Below, in pieces: positions 36,179 through 43,981 of a stretch of 64,000 nucleotides of DNA. The DNA is from SHZI01 sp964384525 (GTDB lineage: Bacteria; Pseudomonadota; Gammaproteobacteria; Steroidobacterales; GCA-2729495). The stretch's first letter is position 1, and each line of letters opens with the position of its first letter. Location: NCBI GenBank assembly GCA_964384525.1, contig CAYLKO010000002.1, positions 38,290 to 102,289 of the forward strand. The letters are read 5' to 3'. The notes beneath the pieces are model-generated. The model was not told the DNA's origin, did no database searches, and saw only the letters and a program-made list of their open reading frames with translations. Both the position numbers and the translations under genes were made by a program.

Positions 36179-37015
36179 CTACCAGGGGAGTTGCGCCCCT
36201 TTGCGATCGAGGAACTGACCGGAGGTCGCCGGCGTGTAGCCTTCGATCACTGCTATGCAATATTCGGCTGATTCGCGTGCGGTGATCATCGGATCTACTA
36301 CGACGCCCGGATCGATCAGGCCGAACACCAGCGCCTCGTGGCCGGGGTCTTGCCGCATTTCCCTGGACAGCGTGCGGATCGCCATGTGGAGTGCCGCCTC
36401 GCTGCTGCGATAAAAGAGCGGTCCATCGACACTCGAGAGGCTGATGATCTTCTTCTGGCGGCTCGTCGCCACGTTGTCCATGAATGCCTCGATCATGCGC
36501 AACGGGCCCTGCACATTGGCGTCGATGATTGCGTCGTACACCTTGAAATCGTAGTTGCCGTACTGCTGGGCGTGGAGCTCGCCCTGGATGCCGGCGTTGT
36601 TGATGAGGACGTCGATCGGTGTGCCGCGGTACCGGGCCGCGAGGGCGCGCACGCTGCGTTCACTGGTGACGTCGAGTTTCTCGATGTGGACGTTGTCCCA
36701 GTACCCGGCAATGGCCTGGAGCTCGGTCGCGGCCCCGGGCGTGCGGACTGCGGCGATGACGATCCAGCCGCGCTCGGCATATTGCCGGGCAAATTCGTAG
36801 CCGAGGCCATGCCCGGCGCTGGTGATCAACACGGTGTAGGGCCGGGTGTCTGGCGCGGCAGACGGCGGCGCATTCTCCGCGGATTCGTGGGTACTTGCAG
36901 TCGTTGCCCAGGCCGGACTGCCCGGGAATGGCGCACCCATGACCAGGAACAGCACAACCAGCCAGCGGACCGGTCGCTTGAAGCAAGTGATGTGGATCAT
37001 GATATTTGTTTCCAT
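36179..37015 (-). CDS. Exported short-chain dehydrogenase-like protein lacking the catalytic Lys
   Basis: This 278-residue protein starts with a hydrophobic signal or anchor (about residues 14-38), unusual for an SDR. The cofactor motif is SAGHGLGYEFA, NNAG is intact (about residue 139), and the presumed catalytic Ser and Tyr are present (SLSSVDG and FYRSSEA), but YxxxK reads YRSSE, Glu206 replacing the Lys. The FYRxSxAA context is that of CsgA/C-factor-like SDRs. Loss of Lys predicts low or absent oxidoreductase activity. An ATG at 37000 is an alternative start. It is divergent from the FAD oxidase gene. Confidence 0.75.
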   Translation of the reverse strand: METNIMIHITCFKRPVRWLVVLFLVMGAPFPGSPAWATTASTHESAENAPPSAAPDTRPYTVLITSAGHGLGYEFARQYAERGWIVIAAVRTPGAATELQAIAGYWDNVHIEKLDVTSERSVRALAARYRGTPIDVLINNAGIQGELHAQQYGNYDFKVYDAIIDANVQGPLRMIEAFMDNVATSRQKKIISLSSVDGPLFYRSSEAALHMAIRTLSREMRQDPGHEALVFGLIDPGVVVDPMITARESAEYCIAVIEGYTPATSGQFLDRKGAQLPW

Positions 37016-37081
37016 ATCAGCGGTTCGCGCCGTAGGCTAACAGCCTGCTGTCCGGTGAGCCACTTTCAGGAGTCTTGCGTC

Positions 37082-38671
37082 ATGTCTGCCAATCCCGCCC
37101 CGACATCATCAGCCGGTAATCTGTTGGCCAGCCTGGCCAGTGTGGTGGGTGAAGCCCATGTGCTGACGGCTGCCGCCGACCGTGAATTCTTTGCCATGGA
37201 TGTCTACAACCAGCGGGAGGTGCCGCTGGCCGTCGTTCAGCCAGGCACGGTCGACGAACTGCAGGCGATCGTCCGGGCAGCCACCACGGCCGGCATTGCG
37301 GTGGTTCCCCGTGGCGGCGGCGCGTCCTACACGGATGGCTATCTGCCGACCCGGGCGGACTCGATACTGGTTGATACCACGCGCCTGAACCGGATCGTCG
37401 AACTCAATGAAACCGACATGTATGTGTCGGTGGAGCCCGGCATCACCTGGGCGGAGCTGTGGCAGGCACTGAAAGCGAAGGGCTTGCGGACCTCCTTCTG
37501 GGGGCCGTTTTCCGGCATCAAGGCGACAGTGGGCGGTTCGATGTCCCAGAACAGCGCCAGTCTGGGCTCCAGCAATCACGGGGTATCGGCCGATGCCGTG
37601 CTGGCCTTTGACATCGTGTTGGCCAACGGCGAAATCCTCAAAACCGGCTCCAGCGCCGCCCGGAATGGCACGCCTCATTTCCGGTGGTATGGCCCGGATC
37701 TCACCGGCCTCTGCACCGGGGATGCCGGCGCCTTCGGCATCAAGTCGCGGATCACCCTGAAGCTGATCAAGAGTCCACCCTTCGTCGGTGCGGCCTCGTT
37801 CGGCTTCGCCACCTTCGACGACATGGCGCGCGGCATGGCTGCCGCCGCCCGGGAAGGCGTTGCATCGGACAACTTCGCCATCGATCCCAAACTGCAGCAG
37901 GGACAACTCTCCAGGACCAATGCGCAGGCTGCGTTGGGTGCTGCGTGGGCTGTGGCCAAAACCGCTCCCAATCCATTGGTCGCCGGCGTGCGGCTTTTGA
38001 AGATGGCGGCTGCCGGCAAACGTTTTCTGGCTGCACACAACTACTCCGCCCATTACACGGTGGAAGGCGTGTGCCAGGCGGAGGTCAACGCCAAGCTGGA
38101 TCTGATTCGCACCGCGATGCGTGGCGCGGGCACGGAAACGGCCAACACCGTGCCGACGGTGCTCCGGGCGATGCCTTTCATTCCGCTGTATCCGATACTC
38201 GGGCCCAAGGGCGAACGCTGGGTACCCCAGCACGGCATCCTGCCGTTCTCGAAGTTGACCCTGTTCAACCAGAAGCTGCAGAAACTCTATGCCGACAACG
38301 CACAGCGCATGCAGAAGGCAAAGGTCGACAAGGGTGCGATGTTCATGACCATCAACACCCACGCCTTCCTCTACGAGCCGGTCTTCTACTGGGAAGACAG
38401 CCGCACCGCCTTCCACAACCGCTACCTGCCGAAGGAATACCTGGCCACGCTGCCCGCGTATGGCGAAAACCCCGAAGCCCGCGCTCTGGTCCGGGAACTG
38501 CGCCGCGAGATCAACGAAATCTTCGGTTCCGTGGGTGGCGTCCACATGCAGGTCGGCAAGAGCTACCCCTACTTCGAAGGCCGCAACCCCGCTGCCGCCC
38601 ACGTGCTCCGTGACCTGAAGCAGAGCGTCGATCCGCAGAACCTGATGAACCCGGGGGCACTAGGTCTTTAA
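37082..38671 (+). CDS. FAD-linked oxidase (GlcD/PCMH family)
   Basis: This 529-residue flavoprotein has an FAD-binding PCMH domain (VVPRGGGASYTDGYLP, about residue 80; VGGSMSQNSASLGSSNHG, about residue 145) and a C-terminal FAD-linked oxidase domain ending in DPQNLMNPGALGL, the family's usual closing motif. It has no signal peptide. Relatives include alkyl-DHAP synthase, D-lactate dehydrogenase and vanillyl-alcohol oxidase; substrate here unknown. Start: ATG 37082, AGGAG eight bases upstream. The gene ends just before the poly-C scar, but its C-terminus looks intact. Confidence 0.87.
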   Translation: MSANPAPTSSAGNLLASLASVVGEAHVLTAAADREFFAMDVYNQREVPLAVVQPGTVDELQAIVRAATTAGIAVVPRGGGASYTDGYLPTRADSILVDTTRLNRIVELNETDMYVSVEPGITWAELWQALKAKGLRTSFWGPFSGIKATVGGSMSQNSASLGSSNHGVSADAVLAFDIVLANGEILKTGSSAARNGTPHFRWYGPDLTGLCTGDAGAFGIKSRITLKLIKSPPFVGAASFGFATFDDMARGMAAAAREGVASDNFAIDPKLQQGQLSRTNAQAALGAAWAVAKTAPNPLVAGVRLLKMAAAGKRFLAAHNYSAHYTVEGVCQAEVNAKLDLIRTAMRGAGTETANTVPTVLRAMPFIPLYPILGPKGERWVPQHGILPFSKLTLFNQKLQKLYADNAQRMQKAKVDKGAMFMTINTHAFLYEPVFYWEDSRTAFHNRYLPKEYLATLPAYGENPEARALVRELRREINEIFGSVGGVHMQVGKSYPYFEGRNPAAAHVLRDLKQSVDPQNLMNPGALGL

Positions 38672-38831
38672 GTTGTGTACGGGGCTCGGCGGTCCGGCCC
38701 CTGGCGAGCACGTTGATGTACGGCCTGCGGGCGGGGGGGGCCCAATGAGAGACCGCAGGGGGACCCGCCCGCGGCCCCCCCCCCCCCCCCCCCCTCGGGC
38801 CCCCCCCCCCCCAGGCCGTACCCCCACTGAC
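38672..38831. other. Low-complexity poly-G/poly-C stretch, probable assembly join
   Basis: After about 70 ordinary bases the sequence becomes long runs of G and C (C runs of about 20 and about 14 in the middle of the interval). No ORF, promoter or repeat family explains it. It resembles the sequence flanking the N run near 61.0 kb and the right window edge, so it is probably a contig-end artefact. Neighbour relations across it should not be trusted. Confidence 0.75.
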
Positions 38832-40367
38832 TCAGCCCTGGGTCCCGCCCGAGAAATCGATCCCCTGCGCCAGCGGCAACGTCGCCCCGAAGTTGATCGT
38901 CACGGTCTGCCGTCGCATGTAGGCCTTCCAGGCATCGGAGCCGGCTTCCCGCCCGCCGCCGGTTTCCTTTTCACCACCGAAAGCGCCACCGATCTCGGCG
39001 CCCGAGGTGCCGATGTTGACGTTGGCAATGCCGCAATCACTGCCGTCATGACCCAGAAAGCGTTCGGCGTGCTGCAATCGATCCGTGAAGATGGCCGACG
39101 ACAAGCCCTGGGGCACGGCGTTCTGCAGGGCGATTGCCTCGTCGAGATCGGCAAACGGGATGAGGTACAGGATCGGCGCAAAGGTTTCGGTCTGCACGAT
39201 CGGCCAGTTGTTTTCCGCCATGACGATGGTGGGTTCCACGAAGTGACCGCTGCCCTCGCGCTGCCGGCCACCATGCAGTATCCGGGCGCCCTGCTTGCCG
39301 AGCTCATCCATGACCTGCCGGTAGCGCTCGACGGCCTTGTCATCGATCAACGGGCCCATCAACGTGCCCGGACTCAATGGGTCGCCGATCTTCACCTGGC
39401 GATAGGCGTCAACCAGGCGGGCGGCCAGTTCATCGACACGCCGGTGATGCACCAGCAGACGGCGGGTCGATGTGCAGCGCTGACCAGCCGTGCCCACCGC
39501 ACCAAACACGATGGCCGGGATGGCCAGATCCAGATTGGCGTGCTCATCCACGATGAGCGCGTTGTTGCCGCCGAGTTCGAGCAGGCAGCGACCAAAGCGC
39601 CGGGCAACCCGGCTGGCCACCGGCCCACCAATGGCTGAAGAACCGGTGAAGGAAATCAGGTCGACGCGCGGGTCGTCCACGAAGTGGCTGGCCAGGGCCA
39701 CGTCGCTGGTGTTGAACAGGAAAAAGCCGGGTGGAAAGCCATTGGCTTCCAGCACCGAGACGCACAGGCGTTGCACGGCAATGCTGGTCAGCGGGGCCTT
39801 TGGCGATGGTTTCCATACGGTGACATTGCCGCAGACGGCCGCAATGAAGGCATTCCACGACCAGACCGCCACCGGGAAATTGAAGGCGCTGATCACGCCC
39901 ACGACACCGAGCGGATGCCACTGCTCGTAGAGTCGATGCAGGGGTCGTTCGGAGGGCAGCGTCCTGCCACCGAGCATGCGTGACAAACCCACGGCGTAGT
40001 CGGCGATGTCGATCATCTCCTGCACTTCGCCGTCACCCTCGGCCTTGATCTTGCCGACTTCGAGCGTGACGAGACTGCCCAGGGCATCCTTGTGCCGGCG
40101 CAGGGCTTCAGCCACCAGCCGGACCGCCTCGCCACGGCGGGGCGCCGGCAGGTTGCGCCAGGCGGCCGCCGAGTTCTGCGCGCTGCTGATCACCTGTTCG
40201 TAATCCTGCCCGCTGGCCGCGGCCACACTTGCCAGTTCCGTGCCCGTGGCTGGATTTTCCGACGCGATCTGTTCCCGGTTGCCGGTGGGATGCCAGCCCG
40301 AGGCGGACCACGCGCCCGGATTCAGGCCGGACAAGCCCAGGGATTCGAGGACGCTACGCATGCTCAT
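38832..40367 (-). CDS. Aminoadipate-semialdehyde/piperideine-6-carboxylate dehydrogenase (ALDH7 type)
   Basis: This NAD(P)-dependent aldehyde dehydrogenase of about 511 residues is of the ALDH7/AASADH type. The catalytic Cys motif is GTAGQRCTSTRRLL, the active-site Glu lies in LELGGNN, and FTGSSAIGGPVA binds the cofactor. FNFPVAVWSWN matches ALDH7-like enzymes oxidising alpha-aminoadipate semialdehyde to 2-aminoadipate. The gene starts at ATG 40367 or 40361, overlapping the saccharopine-dehydrogenase-fold gene, and the two are transcribed together, supporting a lysine degradation role. The C-terminal end is near the poly-C scar but reads through to a normal stop. Confidence 0.88.
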   Translation of the reverse strand: MSMRSVLESLGLSGLNPGAWSASGWHPTGNREQIASENPATGTELASVAAASGQDYEQVISSAQNSAAAWRNLPAPRRGEAVRLVAEALRRHKDALGSLVTLEVGKIKAEGDGEVQEMIDIADYAVGLSRMLGGRTLPSERPLHRLYEQWHPLGVVGVISAFNFPVAVWSWNAFIAAVCGNVTVWKPSPKAPLTSIAVQRLCVSVLEANGFPPGFFLFNTSDVALASHFVDDPRVDLISFTGSSAIGGPVASRVARRFGRCLLELGGNNALIVDEHANLDLAIPAIVFGAVGTAGQRCTSTRRLLVHHRRVDELAARLVDAYRQVKIGDPLSPGTLMGPLIDDKAVERYRQVMDELGKQGARILHGGRQREGSGHFVEPTIVMAENNWPIVQTETFAPILYLIPFADLDEAIALQNAVPQGLSSAIFTDRLQHAERFLGHDGSDCGIANVNIGTSGAEIGGAFGGEKETGGGREAGSDAWKAYMRRQTVTINFGATLPLAQGIDFSGGTQG

Positions 40368-41547
40368 GGGTCCGTTGCTTGCCGCGGCTGCCGGCGGCGA
40401 TGATCCGGGCGGAGACTTCCTTGCCGGTGCCGCTGCCGTAATACCGGCCGTAGCGATTGCCCAGGATGTCATCCAGCAAAAACTGTTCCTGGCGGACAAA
40501 GCCACGATAGCGCGTTGGATCATGCAGAACCGTATCCAGCACGGCGCAGATGCCGGCGGCCGTGGTGATCTGGATGGCCGACCACAGGCGCTCGCCGATG
40601 ACCTGCGGGTACACCTTGCTGACGTAGTTCTCCTCGCGCAATTCACCTTCCTGAAGGCCGGTGACCGCCGCGTAGATGATGACCACGTCCTGCAGGGTTT
40701 GCGGTACCGAGTTTTCCAGAATGCGCCGGAGGGTTTCCCGATCCTGATTCAGCTTCAGGCCGTTCATCAGCAGCTGCATCTGTTCGCAGTGACCGGGATA
40801 GCGGATCGTCTTGTAGTCCATGGTCTCTATATCCCGGCCATAACTGTCAGCCAGCGAACCGAGACCGCCGGACGTATTGAAGGCCTCGTAATGAGTGCCG
40901 TCGATGGCGATCTCTTCCAGGCCTTCCAGCGGCAACACTTCCCGGACTTCGCCGTTGATCACGCTGCGGCACGGATTGCCGTATTCGTTGATGAGGCCCT
41001 CCGTGGACCAGGTCAGTGAATACTTGAGTACGTTGTTCGGGTGCTGGGGCAGGGCGCCCACGCGTAGCTTGACGGTGCGCACGGTGTCGAAGTGGCGGAT
41101 CAGTTCGGCGGCGACGATGCTGATGAATCCGGGCGCCAGGCCACACTGGGGTGCAAAGGTGGTGGTTGCCCCCCCGGCGATCTGCAGAACGGCAGCGGCC
41201 GAGCGCACGTCTTCAGTCAGGTCGAAATAGTGGCTGCCCGCGGCGCGCGCAGCCCGGGCGACGCCCACATTGCAATGGTAGGGCAGGCTGGAGACGACGG
41301 CCGTGTTGCCTGGCCAGCGCAGTGCGGCTTCCAGCGCGGCGCTGTTCGTGGCATCCAGGTCGAGTGGTTCGATGGGCACGACCTTGCCCTGCTGCACCCG
41401 GGTCTGCTGTTGATGGGCGGCGGCAACGTCTGCCGCCACGCCGGGCCTCGAGTCTGCCAGCCGCACGTGACAATCGCCGGATTCAGCCAGCAGCCCCGCA
41501 ATCAGTGCCCCGATCTTGCCGGCACCCAGAACCAGTATTCGATTCAT
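40354..41547 (-). CDS. Saccharopine dehydrogenase-fold protein, probable lysine 6-dehydrogenase
   Basis: This 397-residue NAD-dependent enzyme has an N-terminal Rossmann motif VLGAGKIGALIAGLL. The central region is that of the saccharopine dehydrogenase-like family (GLAPGFISIVAAELI, WSTEGLINEYGNPC). Bacterial lysine 6-dehydrogenases belong to this fold and convert lysine to aminoadipate semialdehyde/piperideine-6-carboxylate. The overlap with the aminoadipate-semialdehyde dehydrogenase gene downstream supports that role over lysine synthesis (inference). Its start faces the orphan [2Fe-2S] gene. A saccharopine-forming or -cleaving enzyme cannot be fully excluded. Confidence 0.8.
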   Translation of the reverse strand: MNRILVLGAGKIGALIAGLLAESGDCHVRLADSRPGVAADVAAAHQQQTRVQQGKVVPIEPLDLDATNSAALEAALRWPGNTAVVSSLPYHCNVGVARAARAAGSHYFDLTEDVRSAAAVLQIAGGATTTFAPQCGLAPGFISIVAAELIRHFDTVRTVKLRVGALPQHPNNVLKYSLTWSTEGLINEYGNPCRSVINGEVREVLPLEGLEEIAIDGTHYEAFNTSGGLGSLADSYGRDIETMDYKTIRYPGHCEQMQLLMNGLKLNQDRETLRRILENSVPQTLQDVVIIYAAVTGLQEGELREENYVSKVYPQVIGERLWSAIQITTAAGICAVLDTVLHDPTRYRGFVRQEQFLLDDILGNRYGRYYGSGTGKEVSARIIAAGSRGKQRTHEHA

Positions 41548-41703
41548 GACTCAGCTCCCTCCGACATCATCATTGACGGCATGGTCACTGGACGCGTGTT
41601 GATGGCAGGCGGCGCCATCACTGCGGACTGATTGTGGCAGAGTTGCGGAAACTTCGGCCAGTCCGGGGTGGGGCTTCCGGTGGAAAATCAATACAATGGG
41701 GTC

Positions 41704-42198
41704 GTGGTTCACTTTACTCTCAACGGCAGGAGCATCGCCCTCGATGTGCCTGGCGAAATGCCGCTTTTGTGGGTGCTGCGCGACGAGCTCAAGCTGGCCG
41801 GGACCAAATTCGGTTGCGGTATCGCATCGTGCGGCGCATGCACCGTGCATGTGGATGACGTGGCCACGCGGTGTTGCGTGGTGCCGGTGTCGGCCGTGGC
41901 CGGCCGGAAGGTCGTCACGATCGAGGGGCTGGGAACCGCAGCAAGGCCGCATGCCGTCCAGCAGGCCTGGATCGACGAGCAGGTTCCGCAATGTGGCTAT
42001 TGTCAGCCGGGCATGATCATGGCGGCGGCAGCCCTGCTGAAGGCTGTGCCGAAACCGGATGATGCGGCGATCGACTCGGCCATGACCAATATCTGTCGTT
42101 GTGGCAGCTATCCGCGTATCCGGCGTGCCATTCATCGGGCGGCAGCCCGGGATGCAGCTCCCGGTTCTGATGATTCCACCGGCGTCGCGTCACATTGA
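41704..42198 (+). CDS. [2Fe-2S] small subunit of a xanthine-oxidase-family enzyme (IorA-like), orphan
   Basis: This protein of about 164 residues has two [2Fe-2S] clusters as in isoquinoline 1-oxidoreductase alpha and CO dehydrogenase small subunits: TKFGCGIASCGACTVHVDD followed by a Cys, and QCGYCQPGMIMAAAALL with NICRCGSYPRIRRAI. It normally pairs with a large molybdopterin-cytosine-dinucleotide subunit, but none lies next to it; a c-type cytochrome gene follows instead after 38 bases. The GTG at 41704 places MxFTLNGR-like sequence at the start; a GTG at 41632 is possible but unusual. The large subunit may be elsewhere or lost. Confidence 0.82.
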   Translation: MVHFTLNGRSIALDVPGEMPLLWVLRDELKLAGTKFGCGIASCGACTVHVDDVATRCCVVPVSAVAGRKVVTIEGLGTAARPHAVQQAWIDEQVPQCGYCQPGMIMAAAALLKAVPKPDDAAIDSAMTNICRCGSYPRIRRAIHRAAARDAAPGSDDSTGVASH

Positions 42199-42236
42199 CT
42201 GCGGCATGATCAATCCCTGAGCTTCGAGTAATTTCC

Positions 42237-42749
42237 ATGCAAGTATTTCCACGATTTTCCGCACCCCTTTGGGCCCTCATGACCGCCGGCGTGGTCTTTT
42301 CCCTGTCGGCCTGTTCGGGTGGTGACAACGCCGCACCGGCTGCCGCCGCGGGTTCATCCGGCGCACCGGCAGCGCCGGTCGATATCCAGACCCTGATGGC
42401 CACGGCTGATCCGGCCAAGGGCAAGGTCCAGTATCTGCAATGCCAGGCCTGTCACAGCCTGGAAGCCGGTGGCGCCAACAAGGTGGGCCCCAATCTGCAC
42501 GGGATTTTCGGCCGGAAGGCCGGGCTGACGCCCGGCTTCAACTATTCCGATGAACTGAAGAACTCCAACATCGTGTGGTCCGCCGAGACACTGGACCATT
42601 GGTTTGAGCGGCCCAGCGAGCTCATTCCGGGCAATCGCATGGTCTTTGTCGGCATCCGCAATCCGGTGGATCGCGCCAACCTGATTGCCTATCTCGAGCA
42701 GGCGGCGGGTGGTTCGGTGGCCGGTGAGGGTGTGGCGCCGGCCAATTGA
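42237..42749 (+). CDS. Class I c-type cytochrome lipoprotein
   Basis: This 170-residue exported cytochrome has a signal ending in a lipobox (LSAC, Cys26), an Ala/Pro-rich linker and a single haem site CQACH (Cys69-His73). GPNLHGIFGRKAG and a downstream Met in GNRMVF, the probable axial ligand, are as in mitochondrial-type/c2-like cytochromes. It could take electrons from the [2Fe-2S] protein's partner enzyme; cytochrome c is the acceptor in some IorAB-type systems (family knowledge). It starts 38 bases after the orphan [2Fe-2S] gene. Confidence 0.9.
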   Translation: MQVFPRFSAPLWALMTAGVVFSLSACSGGDNAAPAAAAGSSGAPAAPVDIQTLMATADPAKGKVQYLQCQACHSLEAGGANKVGPNLHGIFGRKAGLTPGFNYSDELKNSNIVWSAETLDHWFERPSELIPGNRMVFVGIRNPVDRANLIAYLEQAAGGSVAGEGVAPAN

Positions 42750-42761
42750 GCCGGTGCCGGT

Positions 42762-42823
42762 GATCAGGTCAGGCCGGCCTGGATCAGGCCGGCCCGATCA
42801 GTCCGGCCAGATCAGTTCAGCCA
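42762..42823. repeat. Degenerate GATCAG-GCCGGCC tandem repeat
   Basis: Between the cytochrome stop and dgkA, on the convergent boundary, four related units follow each other: one of about 20 bp, then GATCAGGCCGGCCC, GATCAGTCCGGCCA and GATCAGTTCAGCCA. They include the self-complementary GGCCGGCC core. The last unit overlaps the dgkA stop. It may act as a convergent transcription boundary; no such role is demonstrated. Confidence 0.5.
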
Positions 42824-43201
42824 GAGCAAGCCGGGAAGGCGTTCCCAGGCCACCGTTGCCCAGGTGAGTGCCGCCAGGATCAGGCTCAGAAACACCGCGG
42901 CAGATGCCAGATCCTTGGCTCGTCCCGACAGCGGGTGGTGTTCGTCGCTGATGCGATCCACGGTGGCTTCGATCGCGGAATTGAGGATTTCCACGATCAT
43001 CACCAGCAGCCAGGATGCGACCAGCAGCAGGCGCTCAAGCGCCGTTTGACCCAGCCACAAGGCCAGCGGCACGAGCACGATGGCCAGCAGCACTTCCTGG
43101 CGAAAGGCCTCTTCGCCGCGCCAGCCTGCCGTCAGTCCGGCCACTGAATAGCCGAAGGCCGCCTGCAGTCTGCGCCATCCGCGTTTACCCTGTTTGCCCA
43201 T
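42812..43201 (-). CDS. dgkA: Diacylglycerol kinase
   Basis: This 129-residue integral membrane protein has three hydrophobic spans and the DgkA signature EILNSAIEATVDRISDEHHPLSGRAKDLASAAV split over about residues 66-100. It phosphorylates diacylglycerol to phosphatidic acid, recycling lipid released by membrane-glucan modification. Length matches the E. coli enzyme (about 120 residues). The start ATG at 43201 has GGAG only a few bases upstream; the open frame extends upstream but would overlap phoB. It diverges from phoB across about 73 bases. Confidence 0.92.
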   Translation of the reverse strand: MGKQGKRGWRRLQAAFGYSVAGLTAGWRGEEAFRQEVLLAIVLVPLALWLGQTALERLLLVASWLLVMIVEILNSAIEATVDRISDEHHPLSGRAKDLASAAVFLSLILAALTWATVAWERLPGLLWLN

Positions 43202-43274
43202 GTCTCCGGATTCCCGGATGCTAGACTGCCCGGGCGATTGCGGTGAAGAGCATACCGAATAATCAGGCAAAGTC

Positions 43275-43973
43275 ATGGCAGTACGCAGAATTCTTGTGGT
43301 CGATGATGAAGCTCCGATCCGGCAGATGATTGCCTTCAATCTGACCCGTGCCGGTTTTGCGGTGGATGAAGCCGGCGACAGCCTGGCCGCCCGCGGGCAG
43401 ATCGCCGACCAGCGCCCGGACCTCCTGCTGGTGGACTGGATGCTGCCCGACTCCAGCGGCCTGGAGCTGACCCGGACGTTGCGCCGTGACGAGGCCACCC
43501 GGGAAATTCCGATCATCATGCTGACGGCGCGGGCCGAGGAGCAGGACAAGATCATCGGCCTCGATGGTGGCGTTGATGATTACATCACCAAGCCGTTCTC
43601 GCCGCGCGAATTGTTGTCGCGAATCAACGCGGTATTGCGCCGGGTTGTACGCCCGGGTGATGAACCCAGGATTGCCGGTGACCTGTGCCTGGATCCCGTC
43701 AGCCACCGGACTTTCGTCGGGACCGAGGAGGTTCTGCTGGGGCCTACCGAGTTCCGGCTGCTCAAATTCCTGATGGAGAATGCCGATCGTGTCTACAGTC
43801 GTACGCAATTGCTCGATGCGGTGTGGGGGCGGAATGTTTATGTGGAGGAGAGGACCGTCGACGTCCACATCCGCCGGCTGCGCAAACCGCTGGAAGCATT
43901 CAAGGCAGATCGGTATATCCATACGGTCAGGGGTGCGGGTTACCGCTTTTCTGCACGTCCTGCCCCGGCTTGA
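43275..43973 (+). CDS. phoB: Phosphate regulon response regulator PhoB
   Basis: This 232-residue OmpR-class regulator has a receiver with acidic pair DD (VVDDEAP), phosphoacceptor Asp54 (LLLVDWMLPD) and Lys of the KPFSP switch, then the winged-helix DNA-binding domain (about residues 135-228, GPTEFRLLKFLM, YSRTQLLDAVWG, RTVDVHIRRLRKPL). It activates the phosphate-starvation regulon. The phoR gene follows after 8 bases and the pst operon lies downstream, confirming the assignment. Confidence 0.96.
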   Translation: MAVRRILVVDDEAPIRQMIAFNLTRAGFAVDEAGDSLAARGQIADQRPDLLLVDWMLPDSSGLELTRTLRRDEATREIPIIMLTARAEEQDKIIGLDGGVDDYITKPFSPRELLSRINAVLRRVVRPGDEPRIAGDLCLDPVSHRTFVGTEEVLLGPTEFRLLKFLMENADRVYSRTQLLDAVWGRNVYVEERTVDVHIRRLRKPLEAFKADRYIHTVRGAGYRFSARPAPA

Positions 43974-43981
43974 CGCTGGCC

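Noticed and set aside
38740..38830. Poly-C tract as a phase-variable switch
   Set aside because: No gene is in frame with it, and matching runs flank the N gap and the window end, so artefact is more likely.
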